DNA of 64,000 nt from Lucinisca nassula (taxonomy: Eukaryota > Mollusca > Bivalvia > Lucinida > Lucinidae). The stretch spans positions 86,092,651 through 86,156,650 of the forward strand of contig OY757026.1 of NCBI GenBank assembly GCA_963580285.1, given 5' to 3'. The stretch's first letter is position 1. Every line of letters begins with the position of its first letter. Below, piece after piece: positions 8,385 through 20,359 of this stretch. The notes under the pieces are model-generated. The model did no database searches. It worked only from the letters and a program-made list of their open reading frames with translations, and was not told where the DNA came from. Both the position numbers and the translations under genes were made by a program.

Positions 8385-8655
8385 ATGAGCCGGGGCACAG
8401 CATTTTCTAAAAATTACATGTGCATCCAGCGTAGACTGAGATCAGCCTGCACATCCGCGCAATCTGATCAGAGTCTTCGTTGCGTGCTCTAAGGATAGCT
8501 AAAGGCCCAAGTTCATGTAATAAGAGAAGTCTCTGGTCAGACTCTATGAATGCGCAGGCTGATTTGATTCTTCGGTTGGTGCACATGTTAATTGTAGTAA
8601 ATGCTGTGCTCCAGCTCATATCTCTAGAAAATCTGTTCATTGATCTTCGACGGAT
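8385..8655. repeat. Unclassified interspersed repeat-like sequence
   Basis: Contains GCGCAGGCTGATTTGATTC and an inverted partner near 8430-8465 (ATCAGCCTGCACATCCGCGC), giving a loose inverted arrangement. It resembles old palindromic repeats common in bivalves. No coding potential is supported. Confidence 0.3.
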
Positions 8656-8659
8656 TGGG

Positions 8660-8830
8660 TAATAAATAGAGGATCTTACATGAGTGCTCATGTATTATTG
8701 AATTTATTAAACGAGTTGAGGAAAAGGGATAAAATGCGAGGCTTTGCCGAGCATTTTATCCCTTTTCCTCAACGAGTTTAATAAATTCAATAATACATGA
8801 GCACGAATGCAAGATTCTATTTATCATATG
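8660..8830. repeat. Long foldback (inverted repeat) element
   Basis: Arms 8684-8737 and 8751-8804 are 54 bp each and differ only at two central bases (GA against TC). The loop is about 13 bp, GAGGCTTTGCCGA. A weaker outer arm (about 8660-8683 with 8805-8830) extends the palindrome. The transcript would form a hairpin of more than 50 bp. It lies next to CpG-bearing GACGTC-rich sequence (8900-9020), which may belong to the same element. Confidence 0.85.
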
Positions 8831-9244
8831 ACATTTAAAACGCATTTTATTCACGATTGTTTACAAAAATGTCAATATTCCGCCGTTAGTAAATGCGACG
8901 TCATTTAGGACGTCGTACATGTAACGTTACGGGACGTATCTAGCTAATTTGCATAATTAATCCACTAGTGGATTATCGAAAATAATACATGGCGTTATTA
9001 CACTCTCAGACGCGACGTCATATGATAAAATAGTTTTATGGCAGCATGGAGTATATTGCGCCTCGGTAATGTGGACGCCTCGGGCATTAGTGCTTCAGGT
9101 AGTTTCGCCTGGGGGAAATATTTTGACTGCCATGAAATAACTGACTTAACCATACCAAACTTTGTGAAAACAAACTACAAAACAAATGAATGCAACGTCT
9201 AGTCGGGTTGTGTAATTAGGGCCTTCTGTACATGCAACAAACAC

Positions 9245-9585
9245 CGGCCCCGATAGCTCAGTTGGTAGAGTTTCCGCTCCGGGGACCGGGGGGTCACGGG
9301 TTCGATCCCGGGCCGCGACATACCAAAGTCGTTTAAAATGGTACTAGCTGCTCCTCGCTTGGCACTCAGATTTACGGGGTAGAGCTAGGACTAATCGACC
9401 CATTGTCAGGATAATGTGACTGGGTGTGGTATCATGTAATGGGTCTGGGACATGATACTTCAGTGAGGCAGCACTATAAAAGTGAGCATTGAGCTCCCTG
9501 TCGCAACCAGACACCGTCGTGATATGACTGAAAAATTGTTGAAAGCGACGTTAAACCCGAATTCACACACACACACATGCAACAA
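9245..9585 (+). mobile_element. tRNA-derived SINE
   Basis: The 5' head (9247-9319) has an A box (ATAGCTCAGTTGGTAGAG) and a B box (GGGTTCGATCCC) in tRNA spacing. A ~250-bp body follows, ending in GAAAGCGACGTTAAACCC and a CA dinucleotide tail. That tail type is frequent in molluscan SINEs. The head does not fold as an intact tRNA. Confidence 0.75.
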
Positions 9586-10140
9586 ACATTGTGTGATTGA
9601 GTAATGAACCATTTGCATGTAAAGGCAGCGCACGGACATACAACACAACCTACGACCGTGCAGCTAGACTTCCAATTGAATCTAAGCAGGCTTTAACTAT
9701 TCAGAACGTATTTAAGATTGACTAACTTCCTTCGAAAATAGATCATTTTATACTTGGAAATAATCTGATCTTTGCGACATCGCCGCCCGGGAAAAAAACA
9801 AAGACACAATCTTCATAAGGAAAAAAAACTTTGAAAACAGTGTCGAAGTGGTCGTTGATTGAATAGAAAAGTAAATCACCAGTGCGAATGTCGCTCAGAA
9901 CGTTTGACCCCTTCTATTTTAACATGAAAACTGTTTTGAAATAGTAAACGAGATAAGATGTGAAGTCTTAGGCTACGACTGGTAGACTGACGATTTTCAA
10001 CACGTATCGTCCACGTATGCATTCAATCACGAGAAACATGCTTATATACATACTGGCCGAAATGACCCATCAAACACAACCGGTAATATGCTACGTCAAG
10101 ACAATACTTTTATGCTATTCTTTCAGAAACGCAAGAAAGT
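9586..10140. other. No gene or element recognised
   Basis: Mixed sequence without supported coding potential. Nothing else seen. Confidence 0.45.
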
Positions 10141-10144
10141 ACGA

Positions 10145-10562
10145 AGTCTTAACACTGACCATTCCAAGGTGGTTCTTCTGTCGCGATTTATTTTTGTTTT
10201 GGTTTGTTTTCAGGTGTGTGTATTGCTTATATTATTTTGTATTGAATTGCAAATTGGGCATTTTGTGGGAAAATAACTGTTCTGTTGGCTTCCCGCTATT
10301 GATGTTTCCATTAGGGTCTAGTTCAAAGCAGGCACACGTCGCAGGGGCAACGTCAAATCAACGTCGGTGCAACGTCACGACGTTGCACCGACGTTGATGT
10401 GACGTTGCATAAACGTCATGACGTTGTACCGACGTTGGTGTGACGTCATAATTACGTCATGTGCCTGCAGGGTTGTTTCATGTCTGTGCTTCTTTTTATT
10501 TGGTGTCTCTAATTGGAGATGTGGGTTAATTGTATGCATTTTTGATCATTGCCTATACTTCT
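10145..10562 (+). mobile_element. Naiad 3'-end fragment, split by a small MITE
   Basis: Sense copy with CACTGACCATTCCAAGGTGG (10154-10173), TTTGTGGGAAAATAACTGTT, CTTTTTATTTGGTGTCTCTA and the terminus TATACTTCTGTTTT. It is interrupted at 10328-10468 by a palindromic insertion. Confidence 0.75.
10328..10468. mobile_element. 141-bp palindromic MITE
   Basis: Terminal inverted repeats GCAGGCACA / TGTGCCTGC enclose repeated ACGTCGGTGCAACGTC-type motifs in both orientations, so most of the element folds on itself. It sits inside the Naiad fragment. The target duplication is unclear. Confidence 0.7.
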
Positions 10563-10699
10563 GTTTTAACTGTACCAAACCTTTTGTGAAACAAAACACA
10601 GAAGAAATTAATACAAAGTCCATTCGGGTTATCTAGATTCAAAAGGAAAGGGTTGCACTGAGAAGGCTGAAGGAAACTGTAGGTCGACAAATTTAAATT

Positions 10700-11640
10700 T
10701 TGAGATATTCATTAATCTATGCTCAAGCGAATCTGCTACGTAACCATCTTTTCACTTTTCCATCGCCCATGCCGTTTCATACAATTGTCATTTTCACCGG
10801 AATTCGCGGCTTCAGTTGCACCTTCGACCCGCATAGAATGTAAACCAAGGTCAATGTCACCTGCTGCTTCCCTCAGCCTGGTCCAAATACATTCTCTAGC
10901 ATGTGTATAGCTAAGGGGTTTGGCTTTTTGAATCAAATTGCAAGAGCCATCAACTTTACAAATTGGCCAAAGCACAAATTTGGATGAACTACAATTTTGT
11001 TTGCTCAAATCCAAATAAGTTTCCAACCATAGGAATTTCACTACCTAAACGATACTGGTCTGTCTTGCTTCTGTTAATCCTTAAGACAAAATAGTCGCCA
11101 AGTATGGCTTTGTCGTTAGATCTTAAGGAGCTCAGCTCGTTATACCCGAAGAATCTATAGAAACTTAAAAAAATCATACATAAATCTCTCACAAGTCGGT
11201 CTGTGGAACTAGAGTGTTTTGCACACAGCATTTTAAGCATGTCGGAAGCAACTGGTTGATTCGTTTTATTTTTAACAGAAATTCTTTTCGCTGCCTAAAT
11301 AAGATTGAAAACGAAATCTTTATTCATAAGATCCTGTAGATCACACAATTTATGTGCCCATTAAATACCGTATAAGGCAGAAGTCACAACACTCTTTATC
11401 TGCCACTGTCTAAAAGGTTGGTTAGGTATAATGCTACATGAATAGGACTGACTTGTAAAGCACACCCACCTTTAGACACAATGAATTTCACCCAACGCTT
11501 GAATGAATGAAAGTATTTATAATATACCGTATTGTAACGTTTAGACTGCAATAAATAATCTGCCGTCTTTGATGCGCGGAAAGGGAAACTGCTGTGCGAA
11601 ATTCCAGCTTCTTGAACATGGGTGTAGATTTTCGTTTCTT
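10700..11640 (-). pseudogene. DIRS tyrosine recombinase, degenerate
   Basis: Tyrosine recombinases circularise or integrate the DIRS cDNA. Read on the - strand: SSFPFRASKTADYLL and KYFHSFKRWVKF (N-terminal core-binding part), frameshift near 11385, NELSSLRSND with the first catalytic Arg, RSKTDQYR, a second frameshift near 11000-11040, KPLSYTHARECI, LHSMRVEGATEAANS with the HxxR box, and KRHGRWKSE. The nucleophile region GYVADSLEHRL is in the next frame, with its Tyr codon at 10740-10742. In-frame stops also occur near 11295-11355. All catalytic residues can be seen but no intact frame remains. Confidence 0.8.
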
Positions 11641-12060
11641 GCACATCAGATAAGAAAATCCATACTTTTAGCTTGGGATAGAAATTCTGTTCTAACCCAG
11701 GTGTTCTTAACCTAAATCACATATTCTCGCGCGTTTGATAAATCCACTAGTTGAATACGACCTCATATGGCGCCGTCGTTAAGGTTGACGTCACAAAACG
11801 TTACCTGACGTCACTAAATATCACAAAATGGCGGACGTCGGTAACCGAAGTGACTGGACTGCAATATTAAAAGTCCACGCTCAGAAATGGAAGGTATGCA
11901 AGAAAAAGAATCCTACATTGGTGTGAGTGGTGGATAGAAAAATCCGTCCCTCGGGATCGCTGTCCGGCATCACTCAGCAAGCCTCGTGATGCCGGACAGT
12001 GACCCTCGGGGCGGATTTTTCAATCAACCCCTCACACACATTTCAGATTGTTATATTCTA
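11636..12060 (+). mobile_element. MITE with terminal hairpin, family Q, copy 1
   Basis: Homologous in opposite orientation to 24240-24655. Inverted ends are TTTCTTGCACA (11637) and TATGCAAGAAA (near 11905), followed by a long palindrome (11913-12045). The interior has GACGTCACAAAACG and AAAATGGCGGACGTCGGTAA. It lies between the DIRS recombinase and the DIRS bridge, so it probably inserted into the DIRS element. Confidence 0.65.
11913..12045. repeat. Long imperfect hairpin of MITE family Q
   Basis: Arms of about 60 bp share ATCCGTCCCTCGGGA-type sequence and a core CTGTCCGGCATCAC / GTGATGCCGGACAG. This core is nearly the same in the second copy. Confidence 0.75.
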
Positions 12061-12299
12061 AGCCGAGGTCTGAAAAAGGCAAACAAAAAACATCGTATTA
12101 CAGATACTGTTACATACACATCGCACTATCCACTACGGTAAGTTTGCAAAAGTGTTAGAATTTATTCTTGTGGACGAATATCTAGATTTCATTTTCTTAC
12201 TTGTTTGCAACTGTGCCACAATATCATCTAACTGACTGTTTGGGTATTATTGTTTAAGTGCCCAACATATATGATGCTTTTTACGCTTTCCCTTTAATT
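12061..12299. other. Unassigned spacer within the DIRS region
   Basis: No frame or repeat recognised. By position it should be DIRS sequence between the bridge and the recombinase or part of MITE family Q. Confidence 0.35.
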
Positions 12300-12810
12300 T
12301 TAAATGCTATCATACTGAATTTTTAAAAGTTTTCCGCCCAAACTGCCGTTGTTTACTCTTTCTCTTTCGGCAACACAAGGCTTTCAAAGACATATTTTTC
12401 TGAAATTTGGCCATCAGGATATAAAAATGGGCAGAACGGAGCAGACATCCACAAATGTGCAATCAGAGTAACCTCGGTGTCTTCTTTCGTGATTTTCCGC
12501 AAATAATCAACAATAAGCATAAGAGGAGGCACCGACCAGTTATTGTCATATTTACAAGACTAGGGAAAATGCGTCTAACCCTGACTTTCCTGGACACTGT
12601 CAACGGGAATTGAACGTTTCACATTTTGCAATGTAATCTGACGCAAACCTATCCGTATGAGGCCACCATAAGCCGTCTAACCACTGGAAAAAACCATGGT
12701 TTGATACCGCACTCATCCGAATCCGTGCATCTACTCAAGAAATCCGCCTTATCAATGTTTACTTGTGGTACCCATTTGGGTAATAAGGTATTTTTTCTGC
12801 TCTTACATTT
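12300..12810 (-). pseudogene. DIRS RNase H C-terminal part and bridge to the recombinase
   Basis: The - strand translation gives CKSRKNTLLPKW and NIDKADFLSRCTDSDECG, where KADFLSR is the usual DIRS RNase H tail. A stretch around 12500-12600 has shifted frames, then come TEVTLIAHLWMSAP and LYPDGQISEKYVFESL, typical of the region before the recombinase. The frame starts where the Helitron-like composite ends (12811), and its partner half is at 23238-23720. Confidence 0.7.
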
Positions 12811-12889
12811 TAGCTCACCTGAGCCGAAGGCTCATATAAGGTAATAATTTGCCAATGCTCAGGCGTCCGTCGTCCGCCCACATTTTCAA

Positions 12890-15227
12890 ATGAGTATATT
12901 TTTTAAGCCAGTTGGCCAATCATGATCAAATTTCATGTGAAACATTATCAGGTTGGGGGAAAGGATGCATAATGTTTTGGGACAGATAAAATGGAGACGC
13001 TTGGTGCCATGGCAACATATTGCTCCCATAGACTTACAATGGAAAAACGTACGTAAAAAGAAACCACAAGGCCCAGAGCTTAGATATTTAGCATGTAGCA
13101 AGGTAATAGGGTCGCCTACATAAATCCTACAAATCATGCCCCTGTGGTCAGAATTGGCCACGCCAAGGGCTCATAAGCTCCCATATACTTACAATGGACA
13201 AACTTAAAAAATCTTCTCCGAAATCATAAAGCCAATAGCTAAGATATTAAGGATGTAGCAACGTAATATGGTCACCTACATAAATCCTGCCAATCATGCC
13301 ACTTGGGTCAGAATTAGCCACACCCCGGGGCTCATAAGCTTCCATAGACTTACAATGGGAAAAAACTTACAAAACCTTCTCTAAAATACAAGGCCCAGAG
13401 CTTAGATATTCCGTATGTAGCAATGTCGAGTGGTCCCCTATATAAATCCTACCAATCCTGTGCATGGGTTCCAAATTGTCCACGCCCCGGGGCTCATAAG
13501 CTCCCATACAATTAAAAGGGAAGAACATCTTCTTCTCTGAAACCACAAGGCCAAGATCTTCGATATTTAGTATGTAGCAACATCAAGTGGTCCCCTACAT
13601 AAAACCTGCCAATTATACCCCAGGGGTTCAAACTGGCCATGCCCCGGGGGTCCTTTGCTTCCATATACTGAAAATGGAAAAACAGCTTCAAACATCTTCT
13701 CTGAAACCATAAAGCCCATAGGTAACATATTTAGTGTGTAGCAACGTAATATGGTCCCCTACACAAATCCTGCCAGCCATGCCACTTGGGTCAGAATTGG
13801 CCACGCCACGGGGCTCATAAGTTCTCATAGACCTGCAATAGAAAAAATAAACGTAAAAAATCTTCTCTGAAACAACAAGGCCCAAAGCTTAGATATTTAG
13901 TATGTAGCAATGTCAAGTGGCCTCTTACATAAATCCTGCCAGTCATGCCCTGGAGTCCAAATTGGCCACGCCCCGGGGGTCCTTAGCTCGCATAGACTTA
14001 TTATGGAAAAAAGCTTTAAAAAACTTCTCCGAGACCATAAAGCCCATAGCTTGATATTTAGTATGTAGCAACGTGAAATGGCCAACTACATAAATCCTGC
14101 CAAGTAGAAGTAAAACAAAGATCAGGAATTGATACAATTAACTTACTCCACCCATAAAAGACACCAAAGGGAAAGAAATACAAACATTAAGCGACCAGAC
14201 CATAATGGAAACCTAAACAAAGGAAGGCCATAAGGACAGTTACTTTCCCACAAAATGGCCATATGGCCATCCAAAACCAAAAGACACAAGTGATACACAC
14301 AGCAAGTAACAAACAACAACATAAATAAATCGCCACAGAAGAGCCGCCTTGGAACGGTCAGTGGAAGATTTCCACTGGGGGGCTTAAATCGATTTTACGT
14401 GGCCACAATCCTCGCCCTTACTTCCGTCGCGATTTAGACAAATAATTTGTTCAGTCCGCATGAAGGCCACCTAACTCATCAGTGCATCACTTTAGACTCT
14501 CGGGTCTAAAGTGGCCAAACCCTGGAACTCATTAGCTCCCATAGATTTACAAAGAGAAAAAACATAAAAAAAATAACTTTTTCACTGAATCCAGAAGGCA
14601 TAAAGCTTGAATATTTAGTATGTAGCAACATTAAGTGGTCCCCTAAATAAATCCTGCCAATCATGCCTCTAGGGTCCAAACTGGCCAAGCCCTGGGGCTC
14701 CTTAGCTCCCATAGACTTATACTGAAAGAAAAAGCTTTATAAACTTTGTCTCTGAAACCATAAAGCCCATAATTTAGATATTTACTATGTAGCAACGTGA
14801 AATGGTCACCTACATAAATCCTGCCAACCAATCCTCTGGAGCCAAAATTGGCCATGTTCATGGGCTAATTAGCTCCAATAGACTAATAATGAATTAACGA
14901 ACTTTAAGATTTTCTCTTCTGAATCCACAAGGCCCAAACCTTAGATACTAAGTATGTAGCAACGTAAAGTGGTCCCCTACATGAATCCTGCCAATCAGGC
15001 CCCTGGGGACCAAACTGGTCATGCCCCGGGACTCCTTAGGGCCCATAGACTTATAATGGAAAAAAGTTTAAAAAATGTTCTTCTCTGAAACCATATAGCC
15101 CATAGCTTAGTTATTTTTTATGAAGCAACGTATAATGACCATCTACATAAGTCCTGCCAACCATACCCCTGGGGTCCAAATTGGCAATGGCCCGAAGCTC
15201 ATTACTTCCCACAGACTTATAATGAAA
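12890..15227 (-). repeat. Tandem array of ~160-bp monomers in H1
   Basis: About 13 monomers with spacing 155-170 bp, marked by CCCATAGACTTACAATGG at about 13015, 13174, 13333, 13503 and so on to 15208. Other monomer landmarks are TAGTATGTAGCAACGT and TACATAAATCCTGCCAATCA. Monomers are moderately diverged. Several short - strand open frames here (for example 13688-13885, 14661-14861) are monomer translations, not genes. Confidence 0.85.
14103..14500 (-). mobile_element. Naiad 3'-end fragment inside the H1 array
   Basis: Nearly identical to 3531-3900 and the reverse complement of 5272-5660. Its homology with the Naiad 3' region extends about 16 bp further (through CTAACTCATCAGTGCA), into the sequence seen only at the end of the full Naiad. 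This shows that these fragments derive from Naiad. The H1 monomer resumes near 14500 after a break at TCCTGCCA (14102). Confidence 0.8.
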
Positions 15228-15339
15228 ACAAGAATATCGGTGAAACCGATGGATGCTCCCCGGAGGTGCAATAGTCGGAACAGGAAACATTATCCTAGTT
15301 AAAGAGCGGTATACTGTGTATACTCACTGCACTTCAAAA

Positions 15340-15870
15340 TGGAGTATAACAAAACATGTCGGTGGACAGATTAGCTTGCCTGATGGCACTATCATACAAA
15401 ATCAGCAACACAAAAGTCGGAATAAATGAAAGGAAGTGTCTTCAGGTACGATACCATACCCAAAGATCCGGGGTGGTAGTTTAGCTATATTAATTGGGTA
15501 AAACTGTTCAATACAAATTATCGAAAACTTACTCTGTTAGAACAGGGGTAAACCTCATAGGACTGTCTCCAGGTATGGTTCCGTATTGGGTGCCTTTACA
15601 TGCATATAAAATTTCAGACGGGTTCGAAAATGGATCTGATCCTATCCTCTTGACTGTCAAAAAAGGTCATTTTGACCATCTGCCAAGGCTAGCTTCTTTC
15701 ACTTTGATCCAATGTATCTGCAACTCTAATATAGATGGATGACTTGCGATTTTACATCCTTTTTAGCAGTATTTCAGTCAAATCAGAATGATGAAAGGTT
15801 GATAATGATAGGCTGTGTGCAATGGAACTCCGTTTACAGTTGGAAAGATTTCTGCCTCCAGCAGGTTTTT
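15340..15870 (+). repeat. Unique part of H3 unit 1
   Basis: The block from TGTCGGTGGACAGATTAGC to CTTCTGCCTCCAGCAGG-like sequence recurs as 16722-16972 plus 20098-20360 (split by H2), and again from about 20845 to 21370 (split by the hammerhead element). The intact copy serves as the empty site for both insertions. Confidence 0.75.
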
Positions 15871-16722
15871 TTCTAAAAATAGCCGAAATGACATGGACCT
15901 TGAACCTAGGACCCTGAAAGTCAACCTTGCTCGAGATATTATGATACCCAACATTTGTGTGAAGTTATATAAAAATCCATCAGCAAATGACGAAGCTAGA
16001 GCGATGACAATGTTTTTATTTTTCTAAAAATAGCCGCAGTGACCTTGGCCTTGGGCCAAGGACCCTGAAGGTCGAACTTGCTCGAGATATTATCATACCC
16101 AACATTTGTGCGAAATTATTTTAAAATCCATCAATAAATGTAGGCACTAGAGCGATGAGAAAGTTAAAAAAAAAAAAATAGACACAGTGACCTTTACCTT
16201 GAGCCCAGGATCCTTAAAGTCGAACTTGCTCGAGATAGTATTATACCCAACATTTGTGTGAAGGTATATTAAAATCCATCAATAAATGTAGGCACTAGAG
16301 CGATGACAAAGTTTTCTTTTTTCTAAAAAATAACCATAGTGACCTTGACCTTAACCCCAGAATCCTGATTCTTGAACTTGCTCGAGATATTACTATAGCC
16401 AACATTTGTGTGAAGTTATATTAAAACCCACAGCAAATGACAACGCTAGAGTGATGACAAAGTTTTTTTTCTAAAAATGGCCGCAGTGACCTTGACCTTG
16501 AGCCCAGGACCCTGAAAGTTAAACTTGCTCGAGATATTATCATACTGAATATTTGTGTGAAATTATATTAAAATCCATCAATAAATGAAGGCGCTAGAGC
16601 GAAAACAATGTTGTTGTTTTTTCTAAAAATAGCCACAGTGACCTTGACCTTGAGCCCTGAACCCTTGAAGTCGTACATGCTCAAGATATTATCATACCCA
16701 AAATTTGTGTGAATATTAACCA
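15870..16722 (+). repeat. ~150-bp tandem repeats of H3, array 1
   Basis: Six or so units with GTGACCTTGACCTTGAGCCC, CTTGCTCGAGATATTATCAT, and ACCCAACATTTGTGTGAA. The same repeat forms arrays at 20360-20845 and 21370-22110. Confidence 0.85.
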
Positions 16723-17029
16723 GTCGGTGGTCAGATAAGCTTGCCTGGTGGCACTGCCATACAAACATCAGCAACACAAAAGTCGGAATAAATGAATGGA
16801 AGTGTCTTCAGGGACGATACCACACCCCAAGATCCTGGGTGGTAGTTAAGCTATATTAATTAGGTAAAACTGTTTAATACAAATTATTGAAAACTAACAA
16901 TGGTACACAGAGGCAATCCTCACAGGACTGCCTCCAGGTCTGGTTCCGTATTGGGTGCCTTTACATGCATATACAAGAGGGCCCAATGGCCCTATATCGC
17001 TCACCTGTGTACCAGAAAATCATTAGTGT

Positions 17030-17870
17030 AGGAGACCACTTGACATTGCTACATACTAAATATCTAAGTTCTGAGCCTTATGGTTTCGGAGAAGAAGAGT
17101 TTTGAAGTATAAGTCTATAGCAGCTAATGAGCCCTAGGCTGTGGCCTATTTTGACTCAAAGGGCATGGTGTGCAGGATTTATGTAGGGGACCATTTTATG
17201 TTGCAATATGCTAAATATCAAGGTCTATACTTCATGGTTTCAGAGAAGATTTTTGAAGCTTTTTTTTCCATTTTAAGTTTAATGGAGTTGAGGGGCCACA
17301 GGATTTGGCCAATTTGGGCCCATGGGCGTGGCCCATATTTGCCAAAGTGGCATGGTTGGTAGGATTTCTTAAGATGCCCATTTCCTGTTGCTACATACTA
17401 AATATCTAAGCTCTTCGACTTATGGTTTTAGAGGAGAAGATTTTTGAAGTTTTTTTTTTCATTATAAGTTTATGGTAGCTAATGGGCCCATGGGTGTGGC
17501 CCATTTGGACCCCAGGGGCATGATTGGCAGGATTTATGCAGGTGACCACTTGTTGTTGCTGCATGCAAAATATCTAAGCTCTGGGCCCTGTGGTTTCGGA
17601 GAAGAAGATTTTGGAAGAATTTTTCCATTATGAGTCTATGGGAGCTAAGGGGCCCCGGGCGTGGCCAAATTGGACCCCAGGGGCATGATTGGCAAGATTT
17701 AATGTAGGTGACCACTTGCCGTTGCTACATGCTAAATATCTATGTTCTGGGCCCTGTGGTTTCAGAGAAGATGAGTCTATTGAAGCTAAGGGGCCCCTGT
17801 GTGTGGCCCATTTGGGTCCCAGGGGTATGATTGGCAGGATTTATGTAGGTGACCAGGCTGAGAAAGGCTG
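17030..17870 (+). repeat. ~160-190-bp tandem repeats of H2, array 1
   Basis: About five monomers with TTGCTACATACTAAATATCT, GGTTTCGGAGAAGAAGA and a GTCTATGGGAGCTAAGG-type box. These are the same monomer family as the H1 array but in opposite orientation, consistent with H2 being on the + strand and H1 on the -. Confidence 0.8.
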
Positions 17871-19990
17871 GAGACACCATTTTTCACTTATATTTATGCT
17901 CAAGGGCAGGTAAGTCCAAAGCTGTTTGTCCCGTGCAGCCCAAATTCGAACTAGGCGAAGACTGTAAGCCCCTCCCGGTTTTCTGCAAGTTTGATGAAGA
18001 TCGGATCGGAAATGGCTGAGAAAAAGTGGAGACGTCGTTTTCCCGTTTTTAAGTCTATGGGATAATTTTTCACCCTCAAGGGACTGTAACTGGAAAACCG
18101 CTGGTCAGATTCAAACCAAATTCGAACTCGTCCGAGATTTTATGCTTGTCCTCGTTTATGAAAAGTTACAAAATGATCAGATTATAAATGGCTGAGAAAA
18201 GCTGGAGACACCATTTTTCACTTATATTTCTCTAAGGCAGGTAACTTCAAAGCTGTGTGTCTCGTGCAGCCCAAATTCGAACTCGACGTAGACTGTAAGC
18301 CCCTCCTGGTTATCTGCAAGTTTGATGAGATCGGATCAGAAATGGCTGAGAAAAAGTGGAGACGTCGTTTTCCCCATTATAAGTCTATGGGCAATTTTTC
18401 ACGCTCAAGGGGGGTGTAACTGGAAAACCGCTGGTCAGATTCAAAGCAAATTCGAACTCGTCCGAGATTTTATGCTTATCCTCGTTTATGAAAATTTACA
18501 AAACGATCAGATCATAAACGGCTGAGAAAAAGTAGAGACGTCGTTTTCCCCATTGTAAGTCTATGGGAAAACCTGCTGGTCAGATTCAAACCAAATTCGA
18601 ACTCGTCTGAGATTTTATGCTTGTCCTCATTTATGAAAAGTTACTTAAAGATCAGATCGTCGATGGCTGAGAAAAGCTGGAGACACCATTTTTCACATGT
18701 ATTTATTCTCAAGGGCAGGTAACGCATAAGCTGTTTGTCCCGTGCAGCCCAAATTCAAACGCGACGTAGACTGTAAGCCCTTCCTGGTTTTCTGCAAGTT
18801 TGATGAAGATCGGATCAGAAATGGCTGAGCAAAAGTGGAGACGTCGTTTTCCCATTTATAAGTATATGGGTAAATTGTTCACGCTCAAGGGCTGTAACTG
18901 GAAAACCGCTGGTCAGATTCAAACCAAATTCGAACTCGTCCGAGATTTTATGCTTGTCCTCGTTTATGAAAAGTTACAAAAAGATCTGATCATAAACGGC
19001 TGAGAAAAGCTGGAGACACCATTTTTCACTTGCATTTATGCTCAATGGCAGGTAACTCTAAAGCTGTTTGTCCTGTGCAGCCAAAATTCGAACTCGACGT
19101 AGACAGTAAGCCCATCCTTGTTATCTGCAAGTTTGATGAAGATCGGATCAGAAATGGCTGAGCAAAAGTGGAGACGTCGTTTTCCCCATTATAAGTCTAT
19201 GGGAAATTTTTTCACGCTGAAGGGGGTGTAACTGGAAAACCGCTCGTCAGATTCCAACCAAATTCGAACTCGTCCAAGATTTTATGCTTGTCCTCGTTTA
19301 TGAAAAGTTACAAAAAGATCTGATCATAAACGGCTGAGAAAAGCTGGAGACACCATTTTTCACTTGTATTTATGCTCAATGGCAGGTAACTCTAAAGCTG
19401 TTTGTCCTGTGCAGCCAAAATTCGAACTCGACGTAGACAGTAAGCCCATCCTGGTTATCTGCAAGTTTGATGAAGATCGGATCAGAAATGGCTGAGCAAA
19501 AGTGGAGACGTCGTTTTCCCCATTATAAGTCTATGGGAAATTTTTTCACGCTGAAGGGGGTGTAACTGGAAAACCGCTCGTCAGATTCCAACCAAATTCG
19601 AACTCGTCCAAGATTTTATGCTTCTCCTTGTTTATGAAAAGTTACACTAAGATCAGATCATAAACGGCTGAGAAAAGCTGGAGACACCATTTTTTCATTT
19701 ATATTTATGCTCAAGGGCAGGTAACTCCAAAGCTGCTTGTCCCGTGCAGCCCAAATTCGAACTCGACGTAGACTGTAAGACCCTCCTGGTTATCTGCAAG
19801 TGTGATGAAGATCGGATCACAAATGGCTGAGAAAAAATGGAGACGTCGTTTTCCCCATTATAAGTCTATGGCACCTTTTTGTTTCCATGGCAACCAGAAT
19901 TCCAATCTGATCAGCCCGAAAACCTTATGGAGCCTTTCCCCCTACCTGATGATGCTTCTCATGAAATTTGATCAAGATTGGCCATGGGGT
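17870..19990 (+). repeat. ~330-bp dimeric tandem repeats of H2, array 2
   Basis: Six copies of a unit starting near AATGGCTGAGAAAAAGTGGA, at about 18010, 18338, 18819, 19153, 19490 and 19823. Each unit has two ~165-bp halves: one with GTGGAGACGTCGTTTTCCCC, the other with GCTGGAGACACCATTTTTCA. One interval is ~480 bp because it carries an extra half-unit (18527-18660). Short + frames here (for example 18322-18525, 18800-19003) are repeat translations. Confidence 0.85.
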
Positions 19991-20359
19991 ATTAGAGATA
20001 TACTTATTTGAAATTGATTACGGACGCACGCACGACGGACAACGGACAAAATGTGATCACAAAAGCTCAACTTGTCACTACGTGACAGGTGAACTAAAAA
20101 TATCTGACGGGTTCAAAAATGGATCTGTTCATATCCCCTTTACTGTCAAAAAACGTCATTTTGTCCATCTGCCAAGACTAGCTTTCTTCACTTTGATCCA
20201 ATTTATCTGCAACTCTAATATAGATGGATGACTTGCGATTTTACATCCTTTTTAGCAGTATTTCAGTCATATCAGAATGATGAGAGGTTGATAATGAAAG
20301 GCTGTGTGCAATAGAACTCCGTTTACAGTTGAAAAGATTTCTGCCTCCAGCAAGTTTTT

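Larger units (their letters stand above)
16973..20097 (+). mobile_element. Helitron-like composite H2, inserted in H3
   Basis: 5' end ACAAGAGGGCCCAATGGCCC followed by CGCTCACCTG; 3' hairpin TGTCAC-TAC-GTGACA (20073-20087) followed by GGTGAACTAA. The uninterrupted paralogous sequence at 15596-15625 (ACATGCATATAAAATTTCAG) shows insertion at an A/T step without a clear target duplication. The body holds two array types (17030-17870, 17870-19990). No Rep/helicase is encoded. Confidence 0.65.

Noticed and set aside
9247..9319. Functional tRNA gene
   Set aside because: A and B boxes are present but stems do not pair, and it is joined to a SINE body and tail.
12886..14861. Several - strand frames with a recurring GRIYVGDH-like motif
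   Set aside because: They are translations of the ~160-bp tandem monomers and appear in varying frames.
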